This document shows positions 36,877 to 47,800 of a stretch of 64,000 nt of DNA, in pieces. Position 1 is the first letter of the stretch. Each line of letters starts with the position of its first letter. A program made the translations under genes and the position numbers. The notes under the pieces were generated by a model. It searched no databases and had not been told where the DNA came from. It saw nothing but the letters and a program-made list of their open reading frames with translations. This stretch comes from Taenia hydatigena (Eukaryota > Platyhelminthes > Cestoda > Cyclophyllidea > Taeniidae). The stretch lies in assembly GCA_036345935.2 (NCBI GenBank), contig JADWOT020000005.1, positions 2,722,696 to 2,786,695 of the forward strand. The letters run 5' to 3'.

Positions 36877-38059
36877 CTAAAAACGAAAAGAAAAATGACG
36901 AAGAAGCAAAGCACCTTTACCAACAAATAGTATACCAGTCGCAAATAAAAAACGCACCTCCCGATCTCAACGAAAACGAAGGCTGCTTCGAGTTGCAAAG
37001 TGAACACAGCTTTCAAGGTGAAAAGTGATTCAGTAAAACATCAACCACATAGTCCATTCTTTTGTAGTGTAAATAAAACAAATTAATGAAGCTTTCTAAG
37101 AGCCTAATGCAATTTTTGTCGTGACAGCGTTTAGTACTAAGCCAAATTATCTCACCTAGCCCCTTTATTAGTCGAGAAGTATTTTAAGCGATTTGGTTTT
37201 TTGCTTGCATATTTAAGATAAACAGCAAAAAAGCCTTAAAATGATTTTTGCTAACTTAGTTTTAGTTATCAAGATGAACGAATTGCCAATGAACCGACGT
37301 CCGCATTTGGCACAGACCCCATCTCCGTGTTCCATAGGAAAGCTATTAACAAATGAAACGGCACTAGCCGTGAACCATCTGAAAAGATTTTGTTTTAAGG
37401 ATTCTCTATATATGCCTGCTTAAGGAGACCGGTGTACTAACACCTCCTTACAAACATATTGATAGTCGGCAGAAGCTCTTACTCCAAACCTATTTTCCAA
37501 ACTAGACAAAACTCCAAGTCTAGTCGAAATGCCAAGAAGGATCACTGACGGGTAGAGGGAAATAAGCTGCTGGCATGGCCCAGCGACCAGCCTACGCAGC
37601 TAGGGCAAGATGGCCACCACCGTGACCCTGACCAAAAACCGGTAGTACAGACAAACAAAGTCCTACATTGGTGTCAAGCATCACCTCAGATGTGTCGAAT
37701 GTCGACGACTGGCACCGTTAGCTCATGGGTGCTTGTCGCAGCACAAATTATGTTGTGACAACTGACGCGGGAGGTCTACCGAGGAGAACATTGGGGACGA
37801 CGCTTAAAGGTAGAGAGGAGCCACGTAATTTTTTGATTGTTTGAGCTGCTGATTTTGACTCCAGGCACAGAGGTGGCCATGTTATCCTTCACGCGTGGGC
37901 TGGCCATGCCAGCAGATCCACCTTCTTTGTCTGTTAAATGTAAATATTCTACCCAGGTATTTTGCCTTCTTTTGCATTCGGTAGAGTCTTAGGACTGTAC
38001 AGAATTTATTCTTCTTGCCTGATTAGAGTTGTAATGAATAAAATAATGCAATCACTGTA
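36877..38059. other. 5' region of the ZIP gene and spacer
   Basis: At 37016-36960 on the minus strand a possible upstream exon (ATG AAA GCT ...) ends GGGAG|GTGCGT. It cannot be joined in frame to the ZIP coding exon, so at most it is 5' UTR with a short upstream frame. No other gene was seen up to X copy C. Confidence 0.4.
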
Positions 38060-40195
38060 AGTTTGTTAGCTGTAATTAGCCAGCAAAATACGGTCTCCAG
38101 TATTGCGTCCACTCTTGGATTTGGTTTCATGTGCTTTCTTAGAAGCGTCATTTTGAAACTGCGACTTAGTTTTGTCCAAATAAGGAATAATTTGTATTAT
38201 TGTGCTGTCACAAGCAGCTGAAATAGGGAGCCTATCCTGCTATTCCTTATGAAACACTCTAAGTGTCATGTCGGGCAGGAGTAGTGGCTTACAAGCCCTT
38301 AATACAGCTTTGTGAGCAGCGACGATCCTACTGCAATGCAAAGCAATCTTCATGCATTGCTGGTGCGGGGTGGTGCGACAGCTTTTATCGTATTATGCCT
38401 TTTAACGCTATTTTGCATTTCATCTCTGACAACTTATTCATTTGGGGATTCCTCTGGTGATCATTTATGCTCCCTTAGTCAGGGGCATGTTCAATTTGAC
38501 TTCTCGTCGTCTAAAAGGGTACATGCTTACGCAGACGACTTCTCAGTAGTTTTAAAACAAGCAGTGCTACTGTGCCACAAGTTGAACAAGAAAATTGAGT
38601 CCAGAGGGTCCTATTCCCCCAAGAAGACATTTGGGAATTGTGAGATTGCAGTTCACAAGGTGATTTAGCACTCTGCGGCATCTTTGAAAATCTAATTAAT
38701 TCTAAACGCCATAGTGAACCTCCTACTCACTAAGGTCTAGTAGATGTCGGCGAGCCGTTTGCATGACCCGAAGGCACACCCACCAGTGGGGTAGGAGTTT
38801 TAAGTTGCAGAGATTGGCGCGCTCGAAAAAGTTACAACATTTAGTTTTGCAGCTCGCTAGCTGTGCTTTGGAGTGAAATGCTAATCTCTTTTAATGGCTT
38901 TCGGAAAATTCGACCAGTTATAAAATGCTGCATCACCACCTATGCATGATTGCTTGAGCAAATAACCTTCTCTTTCCAATGCTTGTGACATTTAATTGAC
39001 AGTTCACAAATTTGTTTATCGTCGAAAAGGAGGATCTGAGGCTACTATCAAACGCAATAAGTAGCTTCAATGTGATTATGCAAAGACGAGAGCCCAGGCC
39101 ACAGCATTTAAAGAGACCGCTCATCAAGTTACCCGTACAATGAATACAGGAAATAATTAATGAATAATGAATTCCATTTGGTGGTCAAGTCACCAGGACG
39201 GTACCGTCGTTCAAGCGCAGCGGCAAAGCCTCTAGGGTAAACAAATGAGAGGTAGAGAACTTTGATCACTCCTTTCATCGTGACATCATCTTGTTTTCAG
39301 AGGCCAGAAAGCAGCCTCTAGCAGCACCCACCTCTCTTCCACTTTCCATTTTTAACTGTGAGGGTCGATTATGAAGACGTTTGTAGTCTTGAAAGGTGGA
39401 AGATGCTACCCTTGGATGCCTTCAGATTGTATCTTAAAACATCCAGCACTGATGTACTGCATCTGGCAGCCATTGACTCAAACTCCGCATTGAATTTTCC
39501 AGTTGGTTTCCTAAGGTGATTTAATCAACATTCGGTTGCAATTTTTAGCCTTTGATGTAGATCGGAGAGCCTACCTGAAGTCCAGCTACATCTACAAATG
39601 ACTTTGCTGAAAAGATCATTTTTAAGTCTACTTTTAAAAAGTGCCCTCAATATGACTTATAAAGACAGATTTGACATGAAGCAAGTGGGACTTCCTTTGT
39701 CATCGAGGGAGGCTGGAATTGCCCGGGGCTTACAACCGGCCCTCCCAGACACTATAAGGGAAGAGGGAGACTCAATGGACTTACACTTTGTATGCACCTA
39801 TTGCGGAGCACGTTTATAAACGAATGGATGCAGTATTCAGGCGTCTAATGAGTCATTGACGGGAGCCATGCTGAATAGCATCCAATGCTCCTCTTCAGAG
39901 CGATTGTAAGTGCATCTGTTTTTTCGCATCCGTTTGTCCATTTTAGCATGACTGGTGGTGGGACCACTACTACTTATTTGTGCCAGTAGCACATGGGAGT
40001 TCTACTTCTCACCAAAGTAGGTGTTAAATCAGCGGATATGTGGAGCCGGCGTGGGCGAGTCGTGGTAAGGCTGGTGAGACGAGATTATTGAAGAAGAGGA
40101 TTGGAGAGGGAAAGAGAAAGGGTGCGCGTGCCGGGAGTCGAACCCGGATCGACTGCTTGGAAGGCAGCCATGATAACCGCTACACCACACGCGCA
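38060..40195 (-). repeat. Repeat family X, copy C left part
   Basis: The reverse complement of about 21200 down to 19260 in copy B, covering interior and the inner half of an arm up to the tRNA-Gly. Relative to copy B it has about 180 extra bases around 38340-38540. The frame through that stretch (38312-38668) contains AYADDFSVV, which resembles the reverse transcriptase box only by chance. The copy ends just after the tRNA-Gly. Confidence 0.8.
40123..40194 (-). tRNA. tRNA-Gly (anticodon TCC)
   Basis: On the minus strand it has a perfect 7-bp acceptor stem (GCGCGTG/CACGCGC, then A). A-box-like GTGTAGCGGTTATCATGG follows, then the anticodon arm GCTGC-CTTCCAA-GCAGT with TCC. The T arm CCGGG-TTCGACT-CCCGG pairs perfectly and holds the B box. 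It matches the known metazoan tRNA-Gly-TCC pattern. No T4 terminator follows directly (CCCTTTCTCTTTCCC). It is the only intact one of three copies, all inside X sequence. It may be a working gene carried along by duplication or the tRNA-derived promoter of a repeat. Confidence 0.75.
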
Positions 40196-40281
40196 TGCTG
40201 CGGGCGCTTTTTTTATTTATACTGTTAATAATTTGTTTGTTAACATTTGTTGCCTTATGGATACATTCTCTGTAGTATCCC

Positions 40282-40435
40282 ACCTCCCTGCATGTCATGC
40301 ACATGATTTGCTTAGCCTCTCAACATCCATACCTCTCTATCCACACTTGCACAGTCTCCTCACAAAGACATTGACGCCAAACCCATCAATGACCGGGTCA
40401 TGGAATAGCCTCGGTGGTGGTGACAGTTCTTGTGG
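40282..40435 (+). repeat. Short repeat Z, copy 2
   Basis: Matches the minus strand of 18418-18547 and extends it to GGTGGTGGTGACAGTTC. Its last part is inverted at 41045-41112, so 40345-40435 and 41045-41125 form an inverted repeat around about 600 unrelated bases. Confidence 0.65.
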
Positions 40436-41044
40436 TATCTTCGAACGCTGCAAACAACCATGCAAATGTGTTGATTAGCTTTATTTAGTAGTAGAAGGAG
40501 ACGTTATAATGTTTCCTTTTATCCCAGTGGTTTTGCTTAGGAACATTTACACATGATTTGTAGTGTAAAAGATAGATGTGTATTTGCGGTCAGTGGTTAA
40601 TTCCATCTGCACAAAGCTGAGCTTAATAACATGACCTCTTGATCAAATTTGCAGCCTCCTAGATTATCTATCTGCCTGCTTTATTGGATATCCTGGGATC
40701 TACTTTCCTAGTAGTGAAGGTTAACCCAAAACCCTTCTATCCTAAACTACGGCTAGGCATTGTGCAAAGAAAATATTTTGAGCAGACGGTGTCATCGGAA
40801 CCCATATTTGCCGTTTTGCTTAAGTTAATGACATTCACTTTCGAAAAAGGTCGCTTTTGATCATTGTGAACCGAATGAGAAGAGATGACAAAATTGTTTT
40901 TTGCTGAAGAGATCCCTCTATTTGGCGGTACAGGCTGGAACTCTGATGAGGATTTTCATCTATTAACTGGGTTAACAAGATCGCATAGAAGCGACATTTT
41001 TAAAACGATGCAATGAACTCAAGCAAAATGGTAAAGTTCGCCTT

Positions 41045-42330
41045 CGAGGAAAGAACTGTCACCACCACCGAGGCTATTCCATGACCCGGTCATTGATGGG
41101 TTTGGCGTCAATGTCTTTGTGTAAGTGTAAGTCCATTGAGTCTCCCTTTTCCCTTATAGTGTCTGGGAGGGCCGGTTGTAAGCCCCGGGCAATTCCAGCC
41201 CCCTCGATATCAAAAGCTATGCAATACTTTGATATCATCACCAGCAGGGTGTTTGTTTCATTTTACGTCACGTACAAGTCATCCTTTAATTTGCCTTGTT
41301 TTAGTACGAGTTCAGAGATGACTCAGGAACCTGCTGCGTAAGTTTGTGCTACCTAATGAATTATGGCACTTCCTGATATCCGATTTTACCCTTTCGAGAC
41401 ATTGGCTCTACTTAAGCCTAGTTCAGTAGACTTTATAGCAATGTTTTAACGTACCTTGTGAATCGGATACAAAACGAAGCTTGGGTGTATTAAATTTCGC
41501 TGCAATTCGTGAGCAGATTCGTCATATAAGAAACTGTATCATCGAATAATGAGCACTTTCCTGGGCGTGATGGGTGTTGGCCTTTTGCTCACACCACTTC
41601 TGCTTGCAGTCCACCGGCCCCTCTGCCTTCACACGTCTCGCAACCATGTTTGGCATAACTCTTGGCTTCCACTCACACACTTCAAAACCGAAGATCACGA
41701 AAACAAAAGTGGGCCAAAATTGCCATTCCCTCACAAGTTGGCTGTCTTTACTGAAAATACTTATGCTAAGGCTTCCTCAGCATTTGCATGTTGCATTAAT
41801 GATTCAGACTTTGCCTATGATGTTCCCATAAGCAGCCTTCCGAGTGTAGTTTGGAGTTGACTGGTTTCTTGTTTGCGCGCATCTTTTATCCTGCATTGTT
41901 GTAAATCTCTCGATATCTAGGAGCAATTGAGGAAACAATACTACGCAAAAAATAATTTTGTGTGCTTTTGTTAAAGGTGGTTAAAAATCGTGTCGCCTGC
42001 TCCAAAGAAATGTGTTGGAATGTGATTTCTTGCCCCGAGTTTGCTTAGGTTTTTTGATCACGCGTCTTAGCAGTTGTTATAGTAATATACACCAGTCTTG
42101 TTAATCTATATGATGGTTATAAAGTGCTTTAGGCACCTTACACCAGCGTCACATATGTGCGACACCGCCTTTTTCTACAAGTATTTGATGTAAATATTTT
42201 AAAAACGATAGGCGATTAACTATGCTTAAGTAAATCTCTTTCATTTTTTGATTATTGCAACATTTGCGAGATTGTTGAAGTTGATTTTTTGCAAATACCC
42301 TGGTAATGAGCGTTGTTGGAGGAGTCCCCT
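41045..42330 (-). repeat. Inverted Z piece and repeat family X, copy C right part
   Basis: 41045-41112 is inverted Z. 41120-41230 is the innermost about 110 bases of an X arm. From there to about 42330 the sequence is the reverse complement of about 25335 down to 24200 in copy B, becoming more diverged after 42150. Relative to copy B a block of about 60-70 bases is missing near 41565. Together with 38060-40195 the arms face each other with interiors outside, the inside-out order of copy B. Confidence 0.75.
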
Positions 42331-44540
42331 TACCCTGCCCCTGCGTGCATAAATCTCTCACTGCAATTGTACACGGTAGGCATCCCTGGTAATATAAAAG
42401 GATTGCGTAGTCATGAGCAATTAATTCTTTTGTTGATAATCACACTAACTTCTGAACCCCAAGAATTGAAGCTTTCCTCATGAAATACGAATAGAAATGC
42501 AAAAGGTGGGAAAGTATGCATGCTTACACTTACGCACACACACACGCATACACACACAGAAGCCACAAAATTTCGCGACAAAATATCTTATCCTCTTTTC
42601 TTCTCTACACACATCCATTCTTCAGCACTGTGATTCGAATTCCATATTTCCCATGGTAGGTCGGCTCCAAAGCGTCGTACAAGAAAAACCGAAGTTGAAG
42701 TTGCCTTCGAAAATTGGTTGTTGGTTCCTCCTCTTTACCTTTTTACCCTGCTCAGTTGGAGCATTTTAGGCGACCATTTGTGTTGAAAAAATGAAAGTGG
42801 GAAGCGAAATACTTTTCGCATTATCTAACTTAAAAAAACGCGCCAATCGGAGAGCACGCCTCCTTCCAGTGTTTTCTTTTCTTGGAAGAAGAATTAAGAT
42901 TACTCAGTGACTAGATGCGATCACAAAGTGTGGTGGAATGGCACTACTCAGTACAACTGCGTTTGAACGCAAAGGAGGGAGAGAGAGTACTGGAATCCTA
43001 ATGGTGACGTCTGAGGCGATTTACCTAGGCGTATGCTTAGCTGATTCATTTTCGCAATTATTCAAGCTCCTTTTTTATGGCTCCAATGCATGCGATCATG
43101 ATAAATTAGTTTTTATTAAAAAGCCTCATGGGGGGGGTAATAAAATTACATTTAGCGATTTACTTTTCGTTTGTTCAACTACCGAATTGGCGGCAAAAAT
43201 AAATTTCTTTATAAGAAGACTAATTAACTTACATACCAAACGATCGTAAATATGCTTTCTTTTTTGTTGATTGCCTTATAAATCAAATGTATTTTGGAGG
43301 CTTATGCTACTAATTAACTTGTAACTAGCATGGCTCAAAAAGTACCATTTGTGCAGATCAAAGTGGCCACGATGCTCAACACGTAGTTAAACAAAGAAGT
43401 ATACAACAAACAATTGAGGTTGTATTCCGGCTCGACTCCATGAATTCGATGTCTCAAAGGAAGCACAACTTTTTGAGTGAGCGATTTCATTAAAAGAGTG
43501 CAGCGGATGGCATTGGTGGCGAAGGTGCGACAGTATCTCCTTTCCATCCAATCCTAAAGTGCTGTAGCAATATAAAATCTGGCTTTGTCTTGCAGACGTC
43601 AAACTCTCCTCTACCTAACTGGCTCAACTTCTTTCGATGCTGAAAAGAAGAAAAGGAAGAAAAAGGAAAAGAACCTAGTCGTGATTGTCTGACCTTATCG
43701 CTAACGCCATAGTCATCAACTCCATCAGCAGCATGCCTCACAAATACGCCCACATACATTTAAAGCTTGGTCTTTAGGCATAAATCATAATATTGGTTCT
43801 GCAACCTTGCAGCTGAATCGTAGGCTCCTTGTTAATCAAAAAAGCTTAAAACATTCATCGGATTTAGTCTATACTTGGCTGCATAAGGGTGAGTCAAGGA
43901 AAATGGAAAATGTTATGAAGCATCATATTTATGCTTTACAATCATTCCATGAAAACAATAACTATGCACTGTACTTGTGTATTCAAGTTTTAGCGGGTCA
44001 CTACTGCAAGCCACACCGAAGATCACACGAGCTTTTTAGAATTACCTTTATTTAGGGTAGGAAATTTGATGTTTACTTTTATTTTATAAATTAGTGGCTC
44101 TCTATTGCTAGAAAAGGATATTAGTTTTTCTTGCTTTCGATGATTGTTGCTGAATTTACGCGGTATTACTCAGAGGAACTGATGCTAATCTGGTAGATGC
44201 GAAATGAATGGGCCATTTTGGCACCCAGGACGAGTCCAAAGGCTTTGTACTTACACGTAGGCCCATCAACTAAGATAAAAATGTTAATCGGCCTAAATAC
44301 ATCCGACTTATTTCTTGGTTACTATCAGTTTGTGATCGTAAAATATTTTTAAAGATCTAAGTTTCCCGCAATGTTATAGATGGCTAGGTTAAAAATTTTC
44401 AAAAAACGACTCCGGTGGTATTGGTGTCCATCGATGATATTATTATTAAGCAGTGGGTTGGTTGCTGAATTCCAGGCAGCCTGGACAATAATTTGTCCAC
44501 TATTTAACGGAGCCACTTAATTAAAGCACCGTTAGAGCCT
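42331..44540. other. Intergenic region before PKNOX with one weak gene candidate
   Basis: Apart from the candidate at 43490-43759 nothing is recognised. A CA-rich microsatellite lies at about 42534-42560. The plus frames 42938-43249 and 43807-44055 show no motif. Confidence 0.4.
43490..43759 (-). other. Possible small gene or exon pair, unidentified
   Basis: A frame of 89 codons starts MYVGVFVRHAADGVDDYG. Inside it GATAAG|GTCAGA and a strong pyrimidine tract ending CTTTTCAG could bound an in-frame intron, which would join SDK to HRKKLSQLGRGEFDV. The second part reads KTKPDFILLQHFRIGWKG and ends before TAA. No family recognised. Confidence 0.2.
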
Positions 44541-44575
44541 CCATTTATGCGCATGCTTCACAGTGGCTTGCTATT

Positions 44576-44742
44576 TGATTGGTCAATCGACTTCATTGGC
44601 ACGCGCTCTCTCTACCCACATTTGCCAATCAGAAGCAGAGCTCTTTCAATGGTGCAGAGCCTAAGAGCCAATCAGATTTGCGCGGTTGCCGATGTGCATG
44701 AGCATTGGTTTGTACGTCATGCACGTACGCGTTTAGCGCGTA
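44576..44742 (+). promoter_or_regulatory. CCAAT-box cluster and CRE-like sites before PKNOX
   Basis: ATTGG at about 44579, CCAAT at about 44626 and CCAAT at about 44668 lie in both orientations roughly 45 bases apart. They are followed by TACGTCATGCACGTACGCG (from about 44713), which contains a CRE half-site and nested palindromes, then GCGCGTAC. The PKNOX start codon is at 44843. The layout fits an NF-Y-type, TATA-less promoter. This is an inference from motifs. Confidence 0.4.
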
Positions 44743-44842
44743 CAGGCTGGGGAGATGATTGACAAGCCCATTAGTAAAAACGCACGTAGCCTAGTGTAGC
44801 TTTTTTCGACTTGATCTATCTATCGTGTGAATTTTATTTTGC

Positions 44843-47800
44843 ATGGACGCGGAACGGCAAATCATTACAATGAATTGTGTCCCCTCCTGTCATCACCAGG
44901 GCTCACCTCTCACCTATGCCTGCAGCAATACCAGCAACAATAGCACCAGCAATCCTAGCTACTATTCACCCAATGCTACTGAAATTAATGATACTCAGGA
45001 TCTTCATATTACCTCCACGCCATGCAATACTTCTATGCAGGATTTGACTGGGTAAGTAATCCCTTCATTTGTCTTTATCCACCTATTTCATTATCCTCGA
45101 TAAACTTTTACTTGTTGACCGGATTTTAAGACTTTCCTTTGATAATGCCGCTGCCTTTTGGGGTTAAAATTATTCCGGCACCCATGCTCTAATTCTTGTC
45201 AGTGGTGTAAAGTCGGACAGAAGGTTTTGAAAACGTTCCGAAATTCAGAACAGCAAAGGAGAGGAGAGAGGAGGCAGCTTGTGGGAAATCGAAGTTGTAA
45301 CAATTATGCGCACAATATTGCTATTTCCTGCTGTCGATTGTGTCATCGAACACACACCCACACACACAAAACCTCGTTGCGGGTTTTACAATGCCCTCCT
45401 TATGCGACACCGACTTCCCACTATTCCCACTTTTGTCCTGCTGGCACTATTGTTTGAAAAACCTCACCTACATGAGAGTTTTTTCTTTCACAGGCAATCA
45501 GACGTCTGAAAGATATAGTACGATCTTTCAATTTAAATGCCTACTTTGCTCCTTTTTTGGAAAGTTAATATTCCAAGATCCTATTTTAAAGTGAATGAAA
45601 TTTTTTCTCGTTGACATGGAGCTAAGTCTTCTTTGTAAGAGAGTCATTTCTAAATCAAAACCCATTAAGGAGTATATTTTTAGTGCTACTTTGGTATTTT
45701 GATATTTCCTTCCTCCTGAAGGTTGTCTCTAGATCATCCAGATGGACGGACAAAAAGGCGAACACAACACGTGTTATAGGTTTATGGTAGAGTGTTTCCA
45801 TACAAACCAAGGAGAACGGATGAGAAAGGCGGGGAAGAAGCAACGGGGGAGGGAGCATCTGCTGACACATTGTATCTTAGCGACAATGGCATAGTGAACG
45901 TAGGCATCAACACCTGTGATCTGACTTTCTTGACACATCTGATACACACTGACTGTGCATTTTTGTTGTTGCTATCCCAACTATGTAGAAACTAGAGATT
46001 TATTGGCAGTATACCTGAAGCCCCTGTTTCTGTGTTGGCACAGAAGAGCTCTTCTTTAATTAGTCTCTGACCCTACACTCCTTTAAAATGCACTAGGTCA
46101 TTTCTTATGACAGGGATAACTACTTTTCACACAACGAAGTCCCCATTCACCAATGCCAAAACTTGCATCTATGGGATTTGTGCTAACAGTCTACGATTTC
46201 TGGCTGAGATAGCAAAAAGGAGGGATAAGGAGGCTTTACAATCCCCTTAAGTAGTTGAAATGTAAGGTAGGATGACTGACATCATCCTTTCCGGAAGTTG
46301 AATCCTTCATATCGTCTCCTGCAGGAATTCCTTGTCCAAAAAATCCCGTAAACAGGTCTCATTTTAGAGCACCTCAGCCCTAAACCCATAGTAGGGTGGC
46401 CGAAAAATCAGCGGCTGTCACCTGTTCGACAGGAGTCAATTAACTTCACCGGTTGTGCATTTACTTATAGAGATGTAAGTATGGTCAAAAATAGGGCTTC
46501 CGCCTTATTGTTTACTTTCGCTTGTTTATCCCGGCTACCGTTTGTATGCAGCATCATTTATAAGACGCTCCAGGTTGTGTGGTCAACAGTAGGTTCGGTG
46601 ATACCTTTATCGGCAAAAGGGCTAAATTCGTTCAACTCACAGCCGATTAGGTGTTCAGCTACCCGGTCTCGATTTTGCAAGAACGGCAGATTTCATCAGA
46701 ATGGAAAAGGGTGATAGTCAATTCAGTGCCAACCCTAAGAATGTATGCGTTTTCCTTGTGTGGCATTTTGAGGATCTTGAAGAGGAAGTAAGCTGTGTAA
46801 ATAGCTCGTTAACATCCTTTCACAGTATGCATACTCATGTGTGAAGGCAGACTAATTTGTCGACAGGCATGCACATGCAGAGGAGTGTGTACGGCATGAC
46901 TGACAGATTGGTGGAGCCAAAGTAATGCCAGGAGGAACTCGTTTGGTCAAGTCTAGACGCCTACACCAGATAAAACAGTGACGAGTGTAAGATAGGCCAC
47001 AAATTCTAGGCGAGTTTAAACAGACAGCTCTTTTTTCCCTTCTTCCTCCACCGATGGTCTGACTCAGTGTGTCGATCATTTGGCACCGGGGTGTGTCCCA
47101 GTTCTTATCATTTTTTTTCAAACTAGACGTGTGTTTTATAATTTCGAGGTAAGCAAGATTGAAGCCCTATCAAATGTGAATTTCCTCATCATTTATTCGT
47201 TTTTAAGATTAGGAGACTTAATGTGTATATTATTCCTAACCAGTGAGTTACCACAAGGTAATTCAGTTGCATTTATACAAACGCCTTAAGAAAAGACAAC
47301 CGGACATGCATTGAGTGTGTTACTCGTCACATAATTATTTACAAATAAATGTGATTGGCTAACTCATGATATTGTGGTAGTCAACACAAAAGTAAGACCA
47401 CACCAGTGGTAAGATGCTGCTTCAATGGTGTGCCAAGACGTGGGCAATCCCATCTGATACGCCGAAGTCAAAGAGGACCCGAAGTGATTGACGGACGTCC
47501 GTACGTACGTACGTACCACCAATAAGCCGGGCGTTATCGACTTTCGAGTCGTCAAAGTAGAGATGTCAATCAGTTTGGTTAGAGTGGAGGGGTGGCTTTT
47601 GGTGTTTTTTTCTCTCCCTCACACACATAAACACACGCTATTGCTAGAGATGCTATCTTTCCAATGATCGCGTGCATGAGCTAAGTCCGAGACCACTTAT
47701 CTCACCGTGGTTACTAAGACCCAGCACCGGGTGCAGCTTTCACACCAAGACAACGGTACACAAGACTTTCATCAGATAATAGAAAGCAGTGGTTACTGCA

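Noticed and set aside
36618..37016. Frame starting at 37016 as the true ZIP start
   Set aside because: Joining it at GGGAG|GTGCGT to the acceptor at 36877 would shift the ZIP frame. The ATG at 36876 gives the only consistent protein.
38312..38668. AYADDFSVV resembling the catalytic box of a reverse transcriptase
   Set aside because: No other reverse transcriptase motif surrounds it, and the stretch is missing from the matching part of X copy B. Treated as chance.
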